This document shows positions 9,298-18,409 of a stretch of DNA of 64,000 nucleotides, piece after piece. A program made the translations under genes and the position numbers. The stretch covers positions 2,425,981-2,489,980 of the forward strand of contig OZ241847.1 in the NCBI GenBank assembly GCA_965202915.1. Direction: 5' to 3'. The notes below the pieces were generated by a model. It was not told where the DNA came from. It saw only the letters and a program-made list of their open reading frames with translations, and searched no databases. Numbering within the stretch: position 1 is the stretch's first letter; the number at the start of each line of letters is the position of its first letter. The DNA comes from G965202915 sp965202915. Its GTDB lineage: Bacteria > Pseudomonadota > Gammaproteobacteria > Eutrophobiales > Eutrophobiaceae.

Positions 9298-9886
9298 AAC
9301 GGTAAGGTTTGAGGGTCACGCGCTACTCCACGCATCCATAAGGGCGGCTTTGCGGGCACAGGCTCTTCCCAGGCGATAGCATAGACGCTGGTTGTGCCCA
9401 TGCCCGCCATAATGGTCAGTGAGTATCAGATTCATCGAAATTCCCTGCGGTATCCGCCGGTTTGTTTATTGTCACACCCGATAATATATAGAATATCTGC
9501 CCGATTTGGCAAAATTACGCAAGTAAATATGTATGCCTCCACTATTGCACAGGTTGTTGTGATCAATAATAAGCCGTAAGGGTGTTTTGAGTCCAAGTCC
9601 TTTGTCGGGAAGAAAGACCCTGTATTTCAGCAACCAAGCCCGATGCCGGGATACGTCGGCCAATTTTTAGATGAATAGAGGCGGTATAAGGGTCGTTATT
9701 GCCGTCGGCACCTTGCAGACCGGCAGTTGCGGGCGCTTGCGTTACGCCGATGCCTGATTCTGTACCCCTGGGTGCCTGTGCCCTTGGGTGCCTGTGCCCT
9801 TCAGGGTATTTATGCCCTTTAGGGTATGCAGACGGTCCTGGTTGCAGGTGCATACCCTGCGGACAATGATGGATGACCGCGACTTG
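9298..9886. other. Gene-free region between topA and the adhesin gene
   Basis: Neither strand has a convincing coding frame. The smg and dprA genes that often precede topA are absent. The part next to the adhesin (9766-9858) holds tandem hairpin repeats, listed separately. The rest, 9298-9765, presumably carries the topA promoter, but I could not pick one. Confidence 0.6.
9766..9858. repeat. Tandem GGGT-N6-GCCC hairpin repeats beyond the adhesin gene
   Basis: Units GGGTGCCTGTGCCC (twice) and GGGTATTTATGCCC follow each other at 16-18 base spacing, separated by TT or TTCA-like spacers. The block 9766-9799 recurs exactly at 62238-62271. A larger stem follows: AGGGTATGCA at 9821-9830 pairs perfectly with TGCATACCCT at 9849-9858. 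The block lies just downstream of the adhesin stop codon on the minus strand and may end or protect that transcript, although there is no T run. It is one site of a dispersed family. Confidence 0.85.
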
Positions 9887-12800
9887 TTACGGTGACGGAG
9901 GGTTGAGCAGATTGCCGGCGTCGTTCAGGGCCGCGTCCGGGTCGTTCACCAGATCACCCAGCAGCGCGTCTCGGAGACTCGTGCTGGCCCGTAGCAGTGC
10001 CTCGAAGCGGGCGACGTAGTAAAGAATGCGGGCGTCTTGCCGGTCGATCTCCCCATTCCCGTTCAAGTCCAAATCAGGGCGCTGGGCACGCAACTGGTTG
10101 AGGGTATCGGCGCTGCGCAAATTATTCAGCAGGGCCCTCAGATTCGTATTCATCGGTGGCGACACATCCGATGGCAGCAGCAGGTAATACAGGATCTGGG
10201 CGTCCTGCGCTTGAATCTGGTTGTCTCCGTTCAGGTCCAGCAGGTCCGGGCGGGTCACCGTTATCGTGTAGGTCTCGGTGCTGCCGTCCTCGGCGGTGAC
10301 CACCACCATGATGGGATTCTCGCCTATGCTCAGCGTAATCTCCTCGCTCGGCGTACCGCTGTCCACCGCATCGCCGGCGACCGTGATGGTCGCGCCGGCA
10401 ACGGTTGCGGTCGGCGTCACCGTAAGACTGGCCACGGCGTTCGCCACGGTAGCCGTGTAGTCTATCGTGCCGCTGTCGAAGACTGGACTGAGGGTGCCAG
10501 CAGACAGTGTCAGTGCGCTCAGCGTCACATCGTTGCTTACCACCCTGACCGTCACCATAGCGGTGTCTTCGTCATTGGCGACGCCACTGTCGTCAGTGAC
10601 GGTCAGGGTCAGCGTGACGTTGCCGCCGTCGGGCGCGTTGGCCGGCGCGGTCCAGGTGGTACTGGCGGAGTTGGATGCGGCAAAGCTGCCGACGTCAGGG
10701 CTTGCGCTCCAGGCGTAGGTCAACACATCGCCACGGTCTGCGTCCGTACCCGTGCCAGCCAGGGTAACGGTTTCGCCCTCCCTCACCAAATCGCCGGCCA
10801 CGGGCGCGTTGATTGTCGCCACCGGCGCGTCGTTTTTGCCGTTGATAGTGATGCGAACAGTCTGCGTGACGGAGGGATCTGCGGCGGCGGTCACGCTGAA
10901 GTTCTCGCTGAGGATGTCGAAGGGGCCCAGCTGTTGGACAAGATTGCTGGCATTGTTCAGTCTGAAGGTCCACGTCCCGTCGGTAGTGATGCTGACGAAG
11001 CCAGTGGAGATTCGGCCGTTGTTTATAGCGACGAAATCAGTGTTGCCGCCCGGGCTGGTAATAGTCAATGTGCCGGTTGCGGTAAGAACCTCATCTTCAG
11101 TCACACTGCCGCTGGTGTCACCGCTGAAGGTGATCTGCCTGTTGATGGTGATGGCCGCCGCGGGGCCGGCCACGGTGTAGCCCGTGCCCGTATTCAGCAT
11201 CATGCTTAGGGTCTCCTCTCCCTCAGTCACGCCGTCCTCGACCGCGGTCAGCGTCAGTGCCACCGTCCCGGATGCAGCCCCTGCCGGTATTATTACTGTG
11301 CCGCCCAGGGTGCCTTCGCTCAAGGTCGCGCCATTGCCGCCGGTGGTGGCCACCGCCAGCCCGTAATCGGCATCGCTCACGCCGGTGCCCGACACGCCGT
11401 AGCCGACGCTCAGTGGCGTGGCCCAGCCCGCCGGCGTCACCGTCAGCGTCAACGTGGAGGCGCCCCCCTCGTCTATCGTCGCCGGGTCTGCGGCCACGCT
11501 CACCGCAGGCGTACCATTCTGTTCAATCTCAACCTCCGCCGACGAGGGGTCACCTAAGTCGTAATCGTCACTGGTGTCCATGAGATCAAAGCTCAGCGTC
11601 TCGGCCAACTCGGCGACCGAGTCGTCCACCGCGGTCAGGGTCAGGGTGGCACTGCCGGTATTGGCCGGGATCTGCACCATGCCGGCACCGGGCAGTATGG
11701 CGGTGCCGGCGGTCAGAGTGTAGTCGGCATCGGTGACGCCGGTGCCGGTGATGGTGTAGGGCAGCGTCAGCGCACTACTGCTCATCGGGGTCACCGTCAG
11801 CGTCAAGGTCGCTGCGAGGCCGCCCTCGGTGATTGCGGCCAGGGACGCAGCTATGGTCACCAACGACACGCCTGCCGCCGCCTCACGGGTCACCGTTATC
11901 GTGTAGGGCATCATCGTACTGCCGTCCTCGGCGGTGACTACCACCGGGATGGGATTCTCCCCTACGCCCAGCGTAATCCCCGCGCTTGCCACGCCGCTGT
12001 CCACCGCAGTGCCGTCGACCGTGATGGTCGCGCCGGCATCGGTCGCGGTCGGCGTCACCGTGAGACTGGCCACGGCGTTTGCCACGGTAGCCGTGTAGGT
12101 CGTTGTGGCGCTGTCGAAGGCCTCGTTCAAATTCCCCGGGGATATCGTCAGGTCATTCAGCGTTGCATCATTACTGTCCATCCCCACCCTGACCGTCACC
12201 ATAGCAGTGGCGGTATCGCCGAAGCTGTCCCTAACGGTCAGGGTCAGCGTGACGTTGCCGCCGTCGGGCGCGGTGGCCGGCGCGGTCCAGGCGGTGCTGG
12301 CGGAGTTGGAGGCGGCGAAGCTGCCGACGTCCGGGCTTGCGCTCCAGGCGTAGGTCAAACTATCGCCGGCATCTACGTCCATACCCGTGCCCGCCAGGGT
12401 GACGGTTGCGCCCTCCCTCACCAAATCGCCGGCCACGGGCGCGTTGATTGTCGCCACCGGCGCGTCGTTTTTGCCGTTGATTCTGATGCGGACAATCTGC
12501 GTGACGGAGGAATCAGCGGCGGCGGTCACGCTGACGCTATCGGTGCGGTTGATGAAGGGGGTCAGCCGCTGGACATTATTGCTGGCATTGTTCAGTCTGA
12601 AGGTCCACATCCCGTTGGTAGTGATGCTGAAGAAGCCGAGGTCGGTTCGGGCGTTGTTTACGGCGACGAAATCAGTGTTGCCGCCCGGGCTGGTGATAGT
12701 CAATGTGCCGGTTGCGGTAAGAACCTCATCTTCAGTCACACTGCCGCTGGTGTCACCGCTGAAGGTGATCTGCCTGTTGATGGTGATGGCCGCCGCGGGG

Positions 12801-14608
12801 CCGGCCACGGTGTAGCCCGTGCCCGTATTCAGCATCATGCTTAGGGTCTCCTCTCCCTCAGTCACGCCGTCCTCGACCGCGGTCAGCGTCAGTGCCACCG
12901 TCCCGGATGCAGCCCCTGCCGGTATTATTACTGTGCCGCCCAGGGTGCCTTCGCTCAAGGTCGCGCCATTGCCGCCGGTGGTGGCCACCGCCAGCCCGTA
13001 ATCGGCATCGCTCACGCCGGTGCCCGACACGCCGTAGCCGACGCTCAGTGGCGTGGCCCAGCCCGCCGGCGTCACCGTCAGCGTCAACGTGGAGGCGCCC
13101 CCCTCGTCTATCGTCGCCGGGTCTGCGGCCACGCTCACCGCAGGCGTACCATTCTGTTCAATCTCAACCTCCGCCGACGAGGGGTCACCTAAGTCGTAAT
13201 CGTCACTGGCGTCCATGAGATCAAAGCTCAGCGTCTCGGCCAACTCGGCGACCGAGTCGTCCACCGCGGTCAGGGTCAGGGTGGCACTGCCGGTATTGGC
13301 CGGGATCTGCACCATGCCGGCACCGGGCAGTATGGCGGTGCCGGCGGTCAGAGTGTAGTCGGCATCGGTGACGCCGGTGCCGGTGATGGTGTAGGGCAGC
13401 GTCAGCGCACTACTGCTCATCGGGGTCACCGTCAGCGTCAAGGTCGCTGCGAGGCCGCCCTCGGTGATTGCGGCCAGGGACGCAGCTATGGTCACCAACG
13501 ACACGCCTGCCGCCGCCTCACGGGTCACCGTTATCGTGTAGGGCATCATCGTACTGCCGTCCTCGGCGGTGACTACCACCGGGATGGGATTCTCCCCTAC
13601 GCCCAGCGTAATCCCCGCGCTTGCCACGCCGCTGTCCACCGCAGTGCCGTCGACCGTGATGGTCGCGCCGGCATCGGTCGCGGTCGGCGTCACCGTGAGA
13701 CTGGCCACGGCGTTTGCCACGGTAGCCGTGTAGGTCGTTGTGGCGCTGTCGAAGGCCTCGTTCAAATTCCCCGGGGATATCGTCAGGTCATTCAGCGTTG
13801 CATCATTACTGTCCATCCCCACCCTGACCGTCACCATAGCAGTGGCGGTATCGCCGAAGCTGTCCCTAACGGTCAGGGTCAGCGTGACGTTGCCGCCGTC
13901 GGGCGCGGTGGCCGGCGCGGTCCAGGCGGTGCTGGCGGAGTTGGAGGCGGCGAAGCTGCCGACGTCCGGGCTTGCGCTCCAGGCGTAGGTCAAACTATCG
14001 CCGAGGTCTACGTCCGTACCCGTGCCAGCCAGGGTGACGGTTGCGCCCTCCCTCACCAAATCGCTGGCCATGGGCGCGTTGATTGTCGCCACCGGCACAT
14101 CGTTTTTGCCGCTGATTCTGATGCGGACAGTCTGCGTGACGGAGGAATCAGCGGCGGCGGTCACGCTGACGCTTTCGGTGGGGATGTTGAAGGGCGCGCC
14201 CAGGACCTGGACATTATTGCTGGCATTGTTCAGTCTGAAGGTCCACGCCCCGTCGGTAGTAATGCTGAAGAAGCCGTGGGTGGTTCGGGCGTTGTTTACG
14301 GCGACGAAATCAGTGTTGCCGCCCGGGTTGCGGTTATCGATGGTCAATGTGCCGGTTGCGGTAAGAACCTCATCTTCAGTCACACTGCCGGTGGTGTCAC
14401 CGCTGATGGTGATCTGCGCCGAGGCGTGTTGCGCCGGGATAAGGCCCCAGCAACACAGCAGCCCCAGCAGAGCCAGGCGGCATAGAGAGCGGGGCCTGGG
14501 GCCTGTTAGCGACTGCCGCTCAGAATTGGGGGGGGGGGGGGGGGGGGGGGGTAGAAAAGCCCTGGCACCCAGGCGCCCGGCTGTTTGCTGGTTATTTATC
14601 GAGTACAT
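9887..14608 (-). CDS. Secreted tandem-repeat adhesin-like protein with dockerin-like C-terminus
   Basis: ATG at 14606-14608 has AGAGG eight bases upstream and gives 1,573 residues; an ATG at 14626 and a TTG at 14647 lack such a site. Residues 20-27 are eight prolines encoded by a 24-base C run; a signal peptide follows (hydrophobic core about 43-60, ending ASAQ). The mature part repeats a 545-residue set: VCBS-like domain, Ig/PKD-like domain (YAWSASPDVGSF), cadherin-like beta-sandwich (DATLNDLTISPGNL) and two Calx-beta-like domains (ITEGG, IDEGG). There are two full copies and a partial third. The C-terminus holds two EF-hand-type loops (DLNGDNQIQAQDAQ, DLNGNGEIDRQDAR), each followed by ILYY. 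An exported calcium-dependent adhesin or matrix protein is likely; partner and export route are unknown. Confidence 0.85.
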   Translation of the reverse strand: MYSINNQQTAGRLGARAFLPPPPPPPPNSERQSLTGPRPRSLCRLALLGLLCCWGLIPAQHASAQITISGDTTGSVTEDEVLTATGTLTIDNRNPGGNTDFVAVNNARTTHGFFSITTDGAWTFRLNNASNNVQVLGAPFNIPTESVSVTAAADSSVTQTVRIRISGKNDVPVATINAPMASDLVREGATVTLAGTGTDVDLGDSLTYAWSASPDVGSFAASNSASTAWTAPATAPDGGNVTLTLTVRDSFGDTATAMVTVRVGMDSNDATLNDLTISPGNLNEAFDSATTTYTATVANAVASLTVTPTATDAGATITVDGTAVDSGVASAGITLGVGENPIPVVVTAEDGSTMMPYTITVTREAAAGVSLVTIAASLAAITEGGLAATLTLTVTPMSSSALTLPYTITGTGVTDADYTLTAGTAILPGAGMVQIPANTGSATLTLTAVDDSVAELAETLSFDLMDASDDYDLGDPSSAEVEIEQNGTPAVSVAADPATIDEGGASTLTLTVTPAGWATPLSVGYGVSGTGVSDADYGLAVATTGGNGATLSEGTLGGTVIIPAGAASGTVALTLTAVEDGVTEGEETLSMMLNTGTGYTVAGPAAAITINRQITFSGDTSGSVTEDEVLTATGTLTITSPGGNTDFVAVNNARTDLGFFSITTNGMWTFRLNNASNNVQRLTPFINRTDSVSVTAAADSSVTQIVRIRINGKNDAPVATINAPVAGDLVREGATVTLAGTGMDVDAGDSLTYAWSASPDVGSFAASNSASTAWTAPATAPDGGNVTLTLTVRDSFGDTATAMVTVRVGMDSNDATLNDLTISPGNLNEAFDSATTTYTATVANAVASLTVTPTATDAGATITVDGTAVDSGVASAGITLGVGENPIPVVVTAEDGSTMMPYTITVTREAAAGVSLVTIAASLAAITEGGLAATLTLTVTPMSSSALTLPYTITGTGVTDADYTLTAGTAILPGAGMVQIPANTGSATLTLTAVDDSVAELAETLSFDLMDTSDDYDLGDPSSAEVEIEQNGTPAVSVAADPATIDEGGASTLTLTVTPAGWATPLSVGYGVSGTGVSDADYGLAVATTGGNGATLSEGTLGGTVIIPAGAASGTVALTLTAVEDGVTEGEETLSMMLNTGTGYTVAGPAAAITINRQITFSGDTSGSVTEDEVLTATGTLTITSPGGNTDFVAINNGRISTGFVSITTDGTWTFRLNNASNLVQQLGPFDILSENFSVTAAADPSVTQTVRITINGKNDAPVATINAPVAGDLVREGETVTLAGTGTDADRGDVLTYAWSASPDVGSFAASNSASTTWTAPANAPDGGNVTLTLTVTDDSGVANDEDTAMVTVRVVSNDVTLSALTLSAGTLSPVFDSGTIDYTATVANAVASLTVTPTATVAGATITVAGDAVDSGTPSEEITLSIGENPIMVVVTAEDGSTETYTITVTRPDLLDLNGDNQIQAQDAQILYYLLLPSDVSPPMNTNLRALLNNLRSADTLNQLRAQRPDLDLNGNGEIDRQDARILYYVARFEALLRASTSLRDALLGDLVNDPDAALNDAGNLLNPPSP
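11040..14005 (-). repeat. 1,635-bp tandem duplication inside the adhesin gene
   Basis: Bases from about 11040 to 12370 match bases from about 12675 to 14005 almost perfectly at an offset of 1,635 bp (545 codons). In the parts I compared between about 11070 and 12340 the only difference seen was T at 11575 versus C at 13210. Flanking parts of the unit are more diverged. This suggests a recent duplication or gene conversion. Confidence 0.9.
14528..14551 (-). repeat. 24-base homopolymeric C tract (coding strand) in adhesin 5' end
   Basis: On the plus strand this is 24 consecutive G. It encodes eight Pro codons ahead of the signal peptide. One extra C would bring a TGA three codons after the tract; one fewer C would bring a TAA about eight codons after it. 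The in-frame region between the tract and the signal peptide has no ATG, GTG or TTG. Tract length therefore decides whether the protein is made from the upstream start. Confidence 0.9.
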
Positions 14609-15421
14609 TCGGATTGCCTCTGTCATGGTCAGTGATATTATAAACAAACGGTTGTCATTACAATACCTTCAAAAACATTATGGCACTCTTCCCACCCGCA
14701 GGATTCGCGATTGCTCATAAGACTCTAGCGGCTTATCCCGGCGCCTGCAAGCATTTTTCCGGATTGGCAATAACCCATTTGCCGACGGCCGTTCCTGTAT
14801 AAATCCTTGCAGCTTAGTGGCGCCGGCCCTTGATTTCCTTTTTGATGGGCAGATGATTGACCGGCCATGCGGCAAAATAGCCGGCCGGGAGCGCCGCGCC
14901 GGGATTGCGCGTAAATCGCTTATGGCCACGGACACGGGTCTATTATGGCGGTGCGTGATGGTGTCCGCGCAATCGCTTGACATTTAGCCGTTCCCAAACC
15001 AGAATGCTGGGAAAAGGTATCGCCCGCATGATCGGCGATCACCATGGATTGCTTCGGAACCGCGTTAGAATATTGCATAGCATGAGAGTCCACAGACTTG
15101 AAATATTGCCGGCAGGCGAGTCGGGTAACTCCGAAGGCGTTAGCGGGTCTGCCCTGTTGGCCACTATGGTATTGCCCCGGCGGCGGCATGGGTATTCCCT
15201 GTGCTGAAATTCCGGTGCTGATCACCGCACGCAACAGCCGCTTGCCATCGGCGTTGTATCCGGCCTTGCCCGGGTGCGGTTCAATCTTACAGGGCGCAAC
15301 CTGCCCGGAGGTATTTGACGCCGGCGGATTCAGCGGGCCGATCAAAAAATAATGACTGAACGATTATCATGCAATCATGCTCTAATATTTGTAGCAATTG
15401 GATGAGTGAGCGGATGCGATA
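14609..15421. other. Gene-free region between the adhesin gene and ccmE
   Basis: About 810 bp between divergent genes. Open frames of up to 141 codons exist on the minus strand, but none resembles a known protein or has a convincing start. ccmA, ccmB, ccmC and ccmD, usual neighbours of ccmE, are not present. The region must hold the promoters of both flanking genes. Confidence 0.55.
14977..15005 (+). promoter_or_regulatory. Candidate sigma-70-type promoter upstream of ccmE
   Basis: TTGACA at 14977-14982, 17-base spacer, then CAGAAT at 15000-15005 (four of six to TATAAT). It lies about 420 bp before ccmE, so the leader would be long; the match is suggestive only. Confidence 0.3.
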
Positions 15422-15874
15422 ATGAACCCCAGGCGAAAACGGCGTCTTATCATGATCAGTCTGGCGGTGGCCGGCGTCAGTGTAAGTATCGGCTTGGTTC
15501 TGCTGGCTTTGCAGGAAAACATCAATCTGTTTTTTTCTCCCTCCCAGGTGGCCGCGGCGGAAGTCCCGGCCGAGCAGCATTTTCGCATCGGCGGTCTGGT
15601 GGTGCCCGGTAGCGTTGAAAAGACCCGGGGTAAACTGGCGGTCGCGTTTAAGCTGAGTGATACGGTTAACGAGGTGCAAATCGAATATGACGGCATACTG
15701 CCGGATCTGTTTCGTGAAGGACAGGGGATCGTCGCCGAAGGCAGGCTGAATCAACGGGGTGTGTTTATTGCCGACAGAGTGCTGGCCAAACATGATGAAA
15801 ATTATATGCCACCTGAGGTCGAACAGGCCCTGAAAATGAGCGGTAATGAATTATATCGCGGGGAAACCAGATGA
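15422..15874 (+). CDS. ccmE: Heme chaperone CcmE
   Basis: 150 residues. A basic N-terminus (MNPRRKRRLIMI) and one membrane anchor (about 9-30) precede the periplasmic OB-fold (RIGGLVVPGSVEKTRGKLAV). The heme-binding histidine lies in VLAKHDENYMPPEV, the family signature. CcmE takes heme from CcmC and hands it to CcmF/CcmH for attachment to apocytochromes c in the periplasm. It overlaps ccmF by 4 bp (ATGA) and begins the local ccmEFGHI run. Many cytochrome c proteins in the oxidase cluster nearby would depend on this system. Confidence 0.96.
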   Translation: MNPRRKRRLIMISLAVAGVSVSIGLVLLALQENINLFFSPSQVAAAEVPAEQHFRIGGLVVPGSVEKTRGKLAVAFKLSDTVNEVQIEYDGILPDLFREGQGIVAEGRLNQRGVFIADRVLAKHDENYMPPEVEQALKMSGNELYRGETR

Positions 15875-17853
15875 TCCCCGAATTCGGCCATTTCGCATTG
15901 ATCCTGGCATTTTCGGTCGCGCTGGCGCAGATGATTATTCCGGCGCTGGGGCTGATCTATCGTCGTCCCCGCTGGATGGCGGTCGCGGAAACCACTGCGT
16001 TTTTACAATTTATTCTGGTGCTGGTGGCCTATGCCATCCTCACTTATTGTTTTATTATCCATGATTTCTCGGTGCTGTACGTCGCCAACACCTCCAATTC
16101 CAAATTGCCGCTTATGTATCGCGTCTCCGGGGTCTGGGGTGCGCACGAGGGGTCTTTGCTGTTATGGGCATTGATACTGAGCGCCTGGACCGCGGTGCTT
16201 GCATTCTTCAGCAGGCGTTACCCGCCGGATATGAGCGCCGGGGTTATTTCGGTATTGGGGTTTATCAGCGTCGGCTTCCTGTCGTTTGCGTTGTTCACTT
16301 CGAATCCTTTTCTGCGTCACTTTCCGGCACCGGTCGACGGTGCCGATCTCAATCCCTTATTGCAGGACCCGGCCATGTCGATACATCCGCCCATGCTGTA
16401 TATGGGGTACGTTGGTTTTGCCATACCCTTTGCATTTGCCGTCACCGCATTGTTGCAGCGCCGGCTGGATACCGCCTGGGTGCGTTGGGTGCGCCCGTGG
16501 ACGCTGGTGGCCTGGGTGTGTTTAACCGCCGGCATCACCCTGGGAAGCTGGTGGGCCTATTATGAACTGGGCTGGGGCGGCTGGTGGTTTTGGGACCCGG
16601 TGGAAAATGCCTCTTTCATGCCCTGGCTGACCGGAACCGCATTGATTCATTCCCTGGCGGTTACCGAAAAACGCCAGGCACTGCGTAACTGGACCGTACT
16701 GCTGGCGATCATGAGTTTCTCATTGAGTCTGTTGGGCACCTTCCTGGTGCGCTCCGGGGTGTTGACCTCGGTGCATGCGTTTGCGTCGGACCCGACTCGC
16801 GGGGTTTTTATCCTGATCTTTTTGGGGGTGGTGATAGGCCTGTCCCTGTCTCTGTTCGCGTTGCGCGCCTGGCAATTACGCACCCTTGGCAGCTTCGCCC
16901 CGGTATCACGGGAAATGGCGTTGATGACCAATAGTGTGTTGTTTCTGGTGGCGATGTTGACGATACTATTGGGCACACTGTATCCGCTGATTCTGGAAGC
17001 CGTGAGCGGCAAAAAGATATCCGTCGGCCCCCCTTATTTCAATCTGGTGTTTATTCCGCTGATGGTGCCGGTGATCATACTGATCGGCATAGGCCCGTTC
17101 ATGCGCTGGCGTAAGGATACCCCGGCCAATCTGCGAGCACGTTTATACCTGCCGGGGGTGCTGGCTATTATCAGCGCGACCGTGGTATTGCTGTTTTTGC
17201 CCGGCAAGGCCTCATTCACCGCCTGGTTCGGTTTGCTGCTGGTATTCTGGGTACTCGGCAGTTGTTACGCGCTGTTGCGGCAGCGGCTGCGCCATGCCGC
17301 CGGTCTGATCCGGGGTTTGCGCAATATCCCAAGAGGCTGGTATGGGATGATCACGGCCCATATTGGCGTGGTCTTTACCGTGGTCGGCATCGTCTTGTCG
17401 AGTGCCTACAGCCAGGAACATGACGTGCACATGGCACCCGGTGATCACCGAACACTGGGAGCCTACCGTTTCGAATTTGCGGGTGTGGAGAAAAAGGCCG
17501 GCCCGAATTATTCCGCCGACGTCGGCACCATTCATATTTACCGGGCCGACAAACGATTGATGACGCTGCATCCGGAAAAGCGCTTTTATAATGTGCGTGA
17601 AAGTGCGATGACCGAGGCCGCGATTCATTCCAATCTGTTGCGTGATTTATATGTTTCCCTGGGTGATCTGCGGGACGCCTCCGCCGATGCCTGGTCAGTC
17701 AGGCTTTATTACAAGCCGTTCATCCTGTGGTTGTGGCTGGGCGGCATGGTCATGGCAATGGGCGGGCTGATCGCCGCCACCGACAGGCGTTACCGCATTG
17801 AAATGAAACGGGAAAAATTCAGGCTGGAGCAGGGCTATGCCCCAGGTGTCTGA
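15871..17853 (+). CDS. ccmF: Cytochrome c heme lyase subunit CcmF
   Basis: 660 residues, normal length, with about 15 membrane segments. The tryptophan-rich WWD heme-handling motif is GWGGWWFWDPVENASFMPW, preceded by WGAHEGSLLLW. CcmF takes heme from CcmE and, with CcmH and CcmI, attaches it to CXXCH motifs of apocytochromes in the inner membrane. The start overlaps ccmE by 4 bp and the end overlaps ccmG by 17 bp, so translation is probably coupled. Confidence 0.97.
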   Translation: MIPEFGHFALILAFSVALAQMIIPALGLIYRRPRWMAVAETTAFLQFILVLVAYAILTYCFIIHDFSVLYVANTSNSKLPLMYRVSGVWGAHEGSLLLWALILSAWTAVLAFFSRRYPPDMSAGVISVLGFISVGFLSFALFTSNPFLRHFPAPVDGADLNPLLQDPAMSIHPPMLYMGYVGFAIPFAFAVTALLQRRLDTAWVRWVRPWTLVAWVCLTAGITLGSWWAYYELGWGGWWFWDPVENASFMPWLTGTALIHSLAVTEKRQALRNWTVLLAIMSFSLSLLGTFLVRSGVLTSVHAFASDPTRGVFILIFLGVVIGLSLSLFALRAWQLRTLGSFAPVSREMALMTNSVLFLVAMLTILLGTLYPLILEAVSGKKISVGPPYFNLVFIPLMVPVIILIGIGPFMRWRKDTPANLRARLYLPGVLAIISATVVLLFLPGKASFTAWFGLLLVFWVLGSCYALLRQRLRHAAGLIRGLRNIPRGWYGMITAHIGVVFTVVGIVLSSAYSQEHDVHMAPGDHRTLGAYRFEFAGVEKKAGPNYSADVGTIHIYRADKRLMTLHPEKRFYNVRESAMTEAAIHSNLLRDLYVSLGDLRDASADAWSVRLYYKPFILWLWLGGMVMAMGGLIAATDRRYRIEMKREKFRLEQGYAPGV

Positions 17854-18409
17854 GGGTCACGCCAATCGCCCCAGGTATTGGGTGTATCTCCCGCCGCTGG
17901 GCCTGTTCGGTTTTTTGATGGTATTTTTCTTTGTCGGCCTGAAACTGGACCCGCGTTTAGTGCCCTCACCCCTGATAGGGCAACCGGTGCCGGAATTTTC
18001 GCTGCCCAGGCTCGGCGAGTCGGGGCAATTATTCCGGCAAACCGATCTGCAGGGCGAGATCAGTTTATTCAACGTCTGGGCCACCTGGTGCGTCTCCTGC
18101 CGACACGAGCACCCAATACTGATGCGCATCGCCGCCAGCGGCCAGGTGCCACTCTATGGTTTATTTTACAAGGACGAACCGGATAAGGGCATGGCCTGGC
18201 TAAAACAGCACGGCGATCCTTATCACGCCAATGCAGTCGACCAGGACGGCAGGGTCGGCATCGAATGGGGGGCCTATGGTACGCCGGAAACCTTTATTGT
18301 CGACGGTGCCGGGATCATTCGTTATAAACACGTCGGCCCGATAAGCTGGCACGACTGGCAAAACGTGCTATCGCCGATGATTGCATCCCTGCAAAACGAC
18401 TCCGGATAG
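17837..18409 (+). CDS. ccmG: Thiol:disulfide interchange protein CcmG (DsbE)
   Basis: 190 residues. One N-terminal membrane anchor (about 18-36) is followed by a thioredoxin fold with active site WCVSC (84-88) and the cis-proline segment GTPETFIVD. It is a periplasmic reductant that keeps apocytochrome c cysteines, or CcmH, reduced before heme attachment. It overlaps ccmF by 17 bp, and its TAG stop shares a base with the GTG start of ccmH. Confidence 0.96.
   Translation: MPQVSEGHANRPRYWVYLPPLGLFGFLMVFFFVGLKLDPRLVPSPLIGQPVPEFSLPRLGESGQLFRQTDLQGEISLFNVWATWCVSCRHEHPILMRIAASGQVPLYGLFYKDEPDKGMAWLKQHGDPYHANAVDQDGRVGIEWGAYGTPETFIVDGAGIIRYKHVGPISWHDWQNVLSPMIASLQNDSG

Noticed and set aside
9766..9858. 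Hairpin cluster as a CRISPR array
   Set aside because: Units are 16-18 bases with 2-5 base spacers of similar sequence; there are no unique spacers of 25-40 bases and no cas genes.
10037..11209. 390-codon open frame on the plus strand inside the adhesin gene
   Set aside because: It is antisense to clear repeat domains, has no recognisable family, and arises from the GC-rich codon pattern. Similar antisense frames recur at 12387, 14022 and so on because the DNA itself is repeated.
14920..15345. 141-codon minus-strand frame upstream of ccmE
   Set aside because: No similarity to any family I know, low-complexity composition, and no clear start signal.
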